Shown here: positions 27,257 through 30,264 of the stretch, piece by piece
Position numbering within the stretch: position 1 is the first letter of the stretch
Layout: each line of letters opens with the position of its first letter
DNA from: Gracilaria caudata
Taxonomy: Eukaryota; Rhodophyta; Florideophyceae; Gracilariales; Gracilariaceae
Direction of reading: 5' to 3'
Length of the DNA stretch: 30,264 nucleotides
Assembly: GCA_030374735.1 (NCBI GenBank)
Contig: JASCIV010000227.1
Location: 1-30,264 of the forward strand
Position numbers and translations under genes: made by a program
Notes under the pieces: generated by a model
Told to the model about the DNA's origin: nothing
Seen by the model: the letters and a program-made list of their open reading frames with translations, nothing else
Database searches by the model: none

Positions 27257-28483
27257 ATGTTTCTGCCTCATGAAGTGGATCCCAAGTCTCGACATCGCAG
27301 AGGGAGACGTTACAGGAGATCCTGTCCATATCTAAGAACAGGATGCATCCGTGCACTTGCCCTATTGTTTACAATCACAGCAGTTCGTTGGGCTTTGCAA
27401 TTATGGTATGGCTCAGAGAACTTCGAGTCAGCCAAAATTGCATTCTTCATCCAGGTGTCTTCCGAATCCATATTAAACGTTCCGCGGGTCATGAAAGCTT
27501 TACATCATCCTCACAATGTGTATTTTGTTCACTTTGACCACAAGATACCCGTCGACTGGATGTCAACAGTCCAAACTCACTTTGATAATAATGAATATCG
27601 AAACGTCTTCATTCTACCTTCGGAACCGATCGCATATGCTGGAGTCTCAATGCTTCTCAACACGCTGAACGCTATTTCGTCTGCACTTGAACACAAGTGG
27701 GATTTCTTTATTAATCTCTCAGGCTCCGATTATCCTGTTCTCAGCCCTGACACCATCAGAAGATTGCTCGGGAATCCAGCTGTCCTCAAGGAGAGATTGA
27801 ACTTTTTGCAATCACAAGAAGCCGATAAAGATCGCGAATGGTTTATAAACAGGAGACTCCGTAGCTTGTACTTGGATACCACCTTGCACACTACTTCTAC
27901 GAAACAAGATGGTGTTCTCATTAGTTTGAACGCTACAAACCCCGTTGACTTTACTGGTGTTCCGTTCGTTAAGTCCGAGGCATGGGTCATTCTGCACAGA
28001 TCCTTTTGCATTCACGCCGTCTCTTCCGCTTCTGGACGCCGTCTGCTTCTATCTTATGCGATGGCACGCGCAGCAGATGAGCTTTTCTTTGGAACCTTAC
28101 TTTCGCAATCGAAAGAATTTCGACCAACCATGACATGGGATTCGTTTCGATTCATTCAATGGGGTCTGCATGGAACTAAATGGTCTCGTCCGGGGTATCT
28201 CGACGAGCTGGATGGGGAGATCAGGAACGAATTAGCAGCTAGTGGTGCTTTTTTCGCAAGAAAGTTTCGAGACTCGGAAAGTCCGTTACTGGACTTCATT
28301 GACAGCCATCTAAACGGCATAACTGAGTTAGACTACCGAAGGAATGATTCGAGTGTGACGCAGTTCACTTCCATGGCTGAGAGGCGATTGCGGTGTGCTG
28401 CTACATTTCGATCAGCGACAAATAACTGTAATCGAGGATGGTTAAGAAATGACGATCCAGTGCAAAACCGAGACCTGGATTAA
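27257..28483 (+). CDS. GT14 family glycosyltransferase (core-2/I-branching or xylosyltransferase type)
   Basis: A Golgi type II membrane enzyme expected to add a sugar to a glycan or proteoglycan. The 408-aa product has a short basic cytosolic tail (R-R-G-R-R-Y-R-R), one membrane anchor at about 32-50 (A-L-A-L-L-F-T-I-T-A-V-R-W-A-L) and a lumenal GT14 'Branch' domain. Signatures are A-F-F-I-Q-V-S, then H-H-P-H-N-V-Y-F-V-H-F-D, P-I-A-Y-A-G-V-S-M-L, and the diagnostic W-D-F-F-I-N-L-S-G-S-D-Y-P-V-L-S. Late in the domain come P-F-V-K-S-E-A-W-V-I-L and A-A-D-E-L-F-F-G-T-L-L. Length and layout match plant and algal members. The acceptor is unknown; in red algae it might be N-glycan or cell-wall polysaccharide synthesis. 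No intron. Its stop lies about 10 bp from that of a possible minus-strand gene. Confidence 0.92.
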   Translation: MFLPHEVDPKSRHRRGRRYRRSCPYLRTGCIRALALLFTITAVRWALQLWYGSENFESAKIAFFIQVSSESILNVPRVMKALHHPHNVYFVHFDHKIPVDWMSTVQTHFDNNEYRNVFILPSEPIAYAGVSMLLNTLNAISSALEHKWDFFINLSGSDYPVLSPDTIRRLLGNPAVLKERLNFLQSQEADKDREWFINRRLRSLYLDTTLHTTSTKQDGVLISLNATNPVDFTGVPFVKSEAWVILHRSFCIHAVSSASGRRLLLSYAMARAADELFFGTLLSQSKEFRPTMTWDSFRFIQWGLHGTKWSRPGYLDELDGEIRNELAASGAFFARKFRDSESPLLDFIDSHLNGITELDYRRNDSSVTQFTSMAERRLRCAATFRSATNNCNRGWLRNDDPVQNRDLD

Positions 28484-28493
28484 AGTTAACTAA

Positions 28494-28660
28494 TCAATCT
28501 GGAACCTGTGTCTCACCGTCGCAAGGGATGTAAGAATGAAGCCATCCCTTCGGATTGATGTCGAATGGAAACCCTGGGAGCATCATGTTGTACATTGTGC
28601 CGGTTAGCAAACTACCACCGCTGACACTATGTGACGGTGAAACCAGCGTAGGCAAATGTC
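28494..28660 (-). CDS. Possible last exon of an unresolved minus-strand gene
   Basis: A minus-strand frame is open from about 28660 to a TGA at 28496-28494. Its C-terminal part has unusually protein-like composition: S-G-G-S-L-L-T-G-T-M-Y-N-M-M-L-P-G-F and then F-D-I-N-P-K-G-W-L-H-S-Y-I-P-C-D-G-E. Possible acceptors are the CACATAG or TGTCAG just inside its upstream edge, preceded by a TTGAC branch-like site. Earlier exons could lie at about 28690-28960. A GTAAGC donor near 28878 and an ACAAAACAG acceptor near 28800 would join M-T-K-L-G-V-N-R-L-Q-P-I-V-S-G-L-L-D-D-V-I to L-R-P-F-R-S-T-P-W. I could not make a fully consistent phase for the final junction. Family unknown. Confidence 0.35.
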
Positions 28661-29358
28661 AATAACAAAAGTAACCTGACCGCCTGGTGTTGCATACAGT
28701 GCAAATGTTTATAGGTTTCGACGATGAGAAGAGAATTCTCTTGTTCAACAGTTGCCTATGTGTCCCATCTATCCATGGAGTTGACCGAAAAGGCCTTAGC
28801 TGTTTTGTGCTTTTGTTAAACGTGGGACATTTTGAGAGCTTCTTCGTCTTTCTTCTGTACTTCCCCAAAACGGAAGTGCTTACAATCACGTCATCGAGAA
28901 GGCCCGATACGATGGGTTGCAGACGATTTACTCCCAATTTTGTCATCACAGCTTTGTTTCAGTAGGAACTATGCAGCATCACGGTGAGAGACTGTTGAAG
29001 GACAAAATGGGCCCTGGGTCTTCCGGCCATGTGCGTTCTGAAACAAAGAGCGCGGCAGGAGCGGAGTGGATTGACTTTGTCAGGGGCTGGGATTGAAACA
29101 AGACACTTTTCTCAATTTTCTGACATACCGCTGTTAGCCCTCGTTCCTTGGCCTTCTCAAGTGCATAGTCCGTGTTTAACGCACGCCCTCTGGCTTGAAT
29201 CGTTCTTCTGGTTTGGAGTATCTTACTAGTCAAGGGTTGTTCGAACCGTCTCTTCGCTCTCCAGTCGTTCGTCCATCGCTTTGTCCATTCGTTCTTAGCT
29301 GTCTCCACTACGTAGGAATTTGTCTCCTCAACAAGGACTCTGTCTCTTGAGTATCACG
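28661..29358. other. Unresolved region upstream of the LURP-one-like gene
   Basis: About 700 bp with overlapping short frames on both strands: 28687-28965 plus; 28659-28949 and 28979-29308 minus. None is convincing alone. It may hold upstream exons of the minus-strand gene ending at 28494, and its right end must contain the promoter of the gene starting at 29359. Confidence 0.35.
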
Positions 29359-30264
29359 ATGACGGCGGAACTTAACAAATTGGCAAATGACCCGAACTTT
29401 ATCGTGCAAGTTGCTGTCGGCGATCCCATACCGGAGCTCAAGCCTCAATCTCGCGATTCTGGAATTAGGTTCTGTGGAATATACTTTGACGCACCAAAGC
29501 GTTATATCTTAAAGAAGGCGCACATGTCACGTGATGATAACCGCATCTTTGACACGGATACTGGAAAGCTAGTCTACGTTAGTCACCATCCTGGAAAGAA
29601 TCCGTACGAAATGTTGGATCCTCTGGGTACCACGAACCAGGACATGAGGTACAGTGTGGCTGGCGGAGAATGGGAATCGGTTTGTGACGTGTCTGGTCGG
29701 GGGCAGTACCGAACCTTTAAAATCAGACCGAAGACTCTCTCCCGGCATGGACGACAGTACATAAAACTGGGTGACGAAATCTTGTTCAACATTGGCAAGA
29801 TGGGAAAGCTTAAAACTATGTCCATTAGGGATCATTTCATGGTGGCTGAAAAAGATGATTCTGATGTAGTTTACAAATGCATAGCAGATGTTATGGGTCG
29901 CACCGTTCAAATCTACAACGCCGAAGAAGAGCTTGTTGCGCAAATGGCGAAAACAACCAAAGCCTTGTTACAGACAGCTGTATTTGGAGGTGGTTCCGAA
30001 AGCACTATTGATATTGCTCCAGGCGTCGATTGCAGCGTTATTCTGGCAATTGTCTTTGGAATGGGACAAGTTGGAGCACATTGTAAGTTTCACTTTGATG
30101 CCGTCGGAGACTACTGCGTCGAAGATATGTACTAACTCTTTGAATATTATCTGTCTTTCTGTAGTTATGGGTGACGTGTTCGATAATTTCGTGAAGGATC
30201 CTTTGACAGATGCAGCCGTGGATAGCGCAGTTGACGCGACAGGTATGGGCGCAGTCGTAGATGG
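29359..30264 (+). CDS. LURP-one-related/tubby C-terminal-like protein (one intron, 3' end cut off)
   Basis: A partial gene. Exon 1 (29359-30082) encodes a LURP-one/tubby_2-type beta-barrel, related in fold to tubby and phospholipid scramblases. Visible blocks are R-Y-I-L-K-K-A-H-M-S-R-D-D-N-R-I-F-D, G-Q-Y-R-T-F-K-I-R-P-K, D-H-F-M-V-A-E-K and A-D-V-M-G-R-T-V-Q-I-Y-N, ending in the hydrophobic helix G-V-D-C-S-V-I-L-A-I-V-F-G-M. The intron (30083-30164, 82 bp) has GTAAGT, a TACTAAC branch site and a TTTCTGTAG end. Exon 2 (30165 to the edge) stays in frame: F-M-G-D-V-F-D-N-F-V-K-D-P-L-T-D-A-A. Without splicing the frame would stop at 30135, so the unspliced reading is a truncation artefact. The cellular role is unknown; in plants relatives are linked to pathogen response, which need not apply here. 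The stop codon lies outside the window. Confidence 0.85.

Noticed and set aside
28687..28965. Plus-strand 92-codon frame
   Set aside because: It is hydrophobic and Phe-rich but has no motif and no targeting logic. Minus-strand exons explain the region at least as well.
30083..30135. Unspliced C-terminus of the LURP-one-like protein
   Set aside because: A GTAAGT donor, TACTAAC branch site and TTTCTGTAG acceptor remove it and keep the next exon in frame.

Overview
This looks like a stretch of nuclear chromosome from an alga with a primary plastid, most likely a red alga. That is an inference from gene content and style, not a species identification. The window holds a Der/EngA GTPase with an organelle presequence, a cyanobacterial-type NKCES box and two GTPase domains. 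It also has an organelle-type prolyl-tRNA synthetase, an NMP kinase with a presequence, and several N-termini that carry a phenylalanine inside a basic, Ser/Ala-rich leader. It has typical eukaryotic genes as well (heat shock factor, CPSF160, ABRACL/costars, GT14, a LURP-one/tubby-like protein). Genes are compact and mostly intronless. The introns I can support are short (about 66 to 128 bp), start GTAAG, end YAG and carry CTAAC or TACTAAC branch sites. I saw no rRNA, tRNA, CRISPR array, complete transposon or prokaryotic operon.

Layout. 1-1689: a doubtful exon at the left edge, then ABRACL/costars (minus, one intron). 1690-5887: a heat shock factor (minus) divergent from plastid Der (plus). 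6142-12997: a UMP-CMP/adenylate kinase (minus) divergent from a very large CPSF160 (plus). 13290-13914: an inverted, decayed copy of the 3' part of Der. 14322-14651: a small bacterial-like cupin. 15008-16144: a coiled-coil/polyproline protein (minus). 17021-18403: a secreted or surface metalloprotease-like membrane protein. 18989-19590: a small, probably plastid, single-span membrane protein with introns. 19632-20651: an acidic nuclear-type protein with a 15-bp tandem repeat (minus). 21169-22896: prolyl-tRNA synthetase. 22976-24514: a long coiled-coil protein with FGR repeats (minus). 25078-26892: a PNPOx-like/ferredoxin-reductase fusion flavoprotein. 27257-28483: a GT14 glycosyltransferase. 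28494-28660: a possible last exon of an unresolved minus-strand gene. 29359-30264: a LURP-one/tubby-like protein, cut off by the right edge.

The genes do not form one pathway. Most neighbours are arranged head-to-head or tail-to-tail with gaps of a few hundred bases, so divergent pairs may share promoters. Several products serve organelle gene expression and nucleotide supply (Der, prolyl-tRNA synthetase, NMP kinase), but this is probably coincidence. I did not find a convincing new multi-gene system. The points most worth a second look are the Der pseudogene, the HEVYH membrane protein, the unresolved gene near 28.5-29.3 kb, and the polyproline protein with its conflicting upstream frame.
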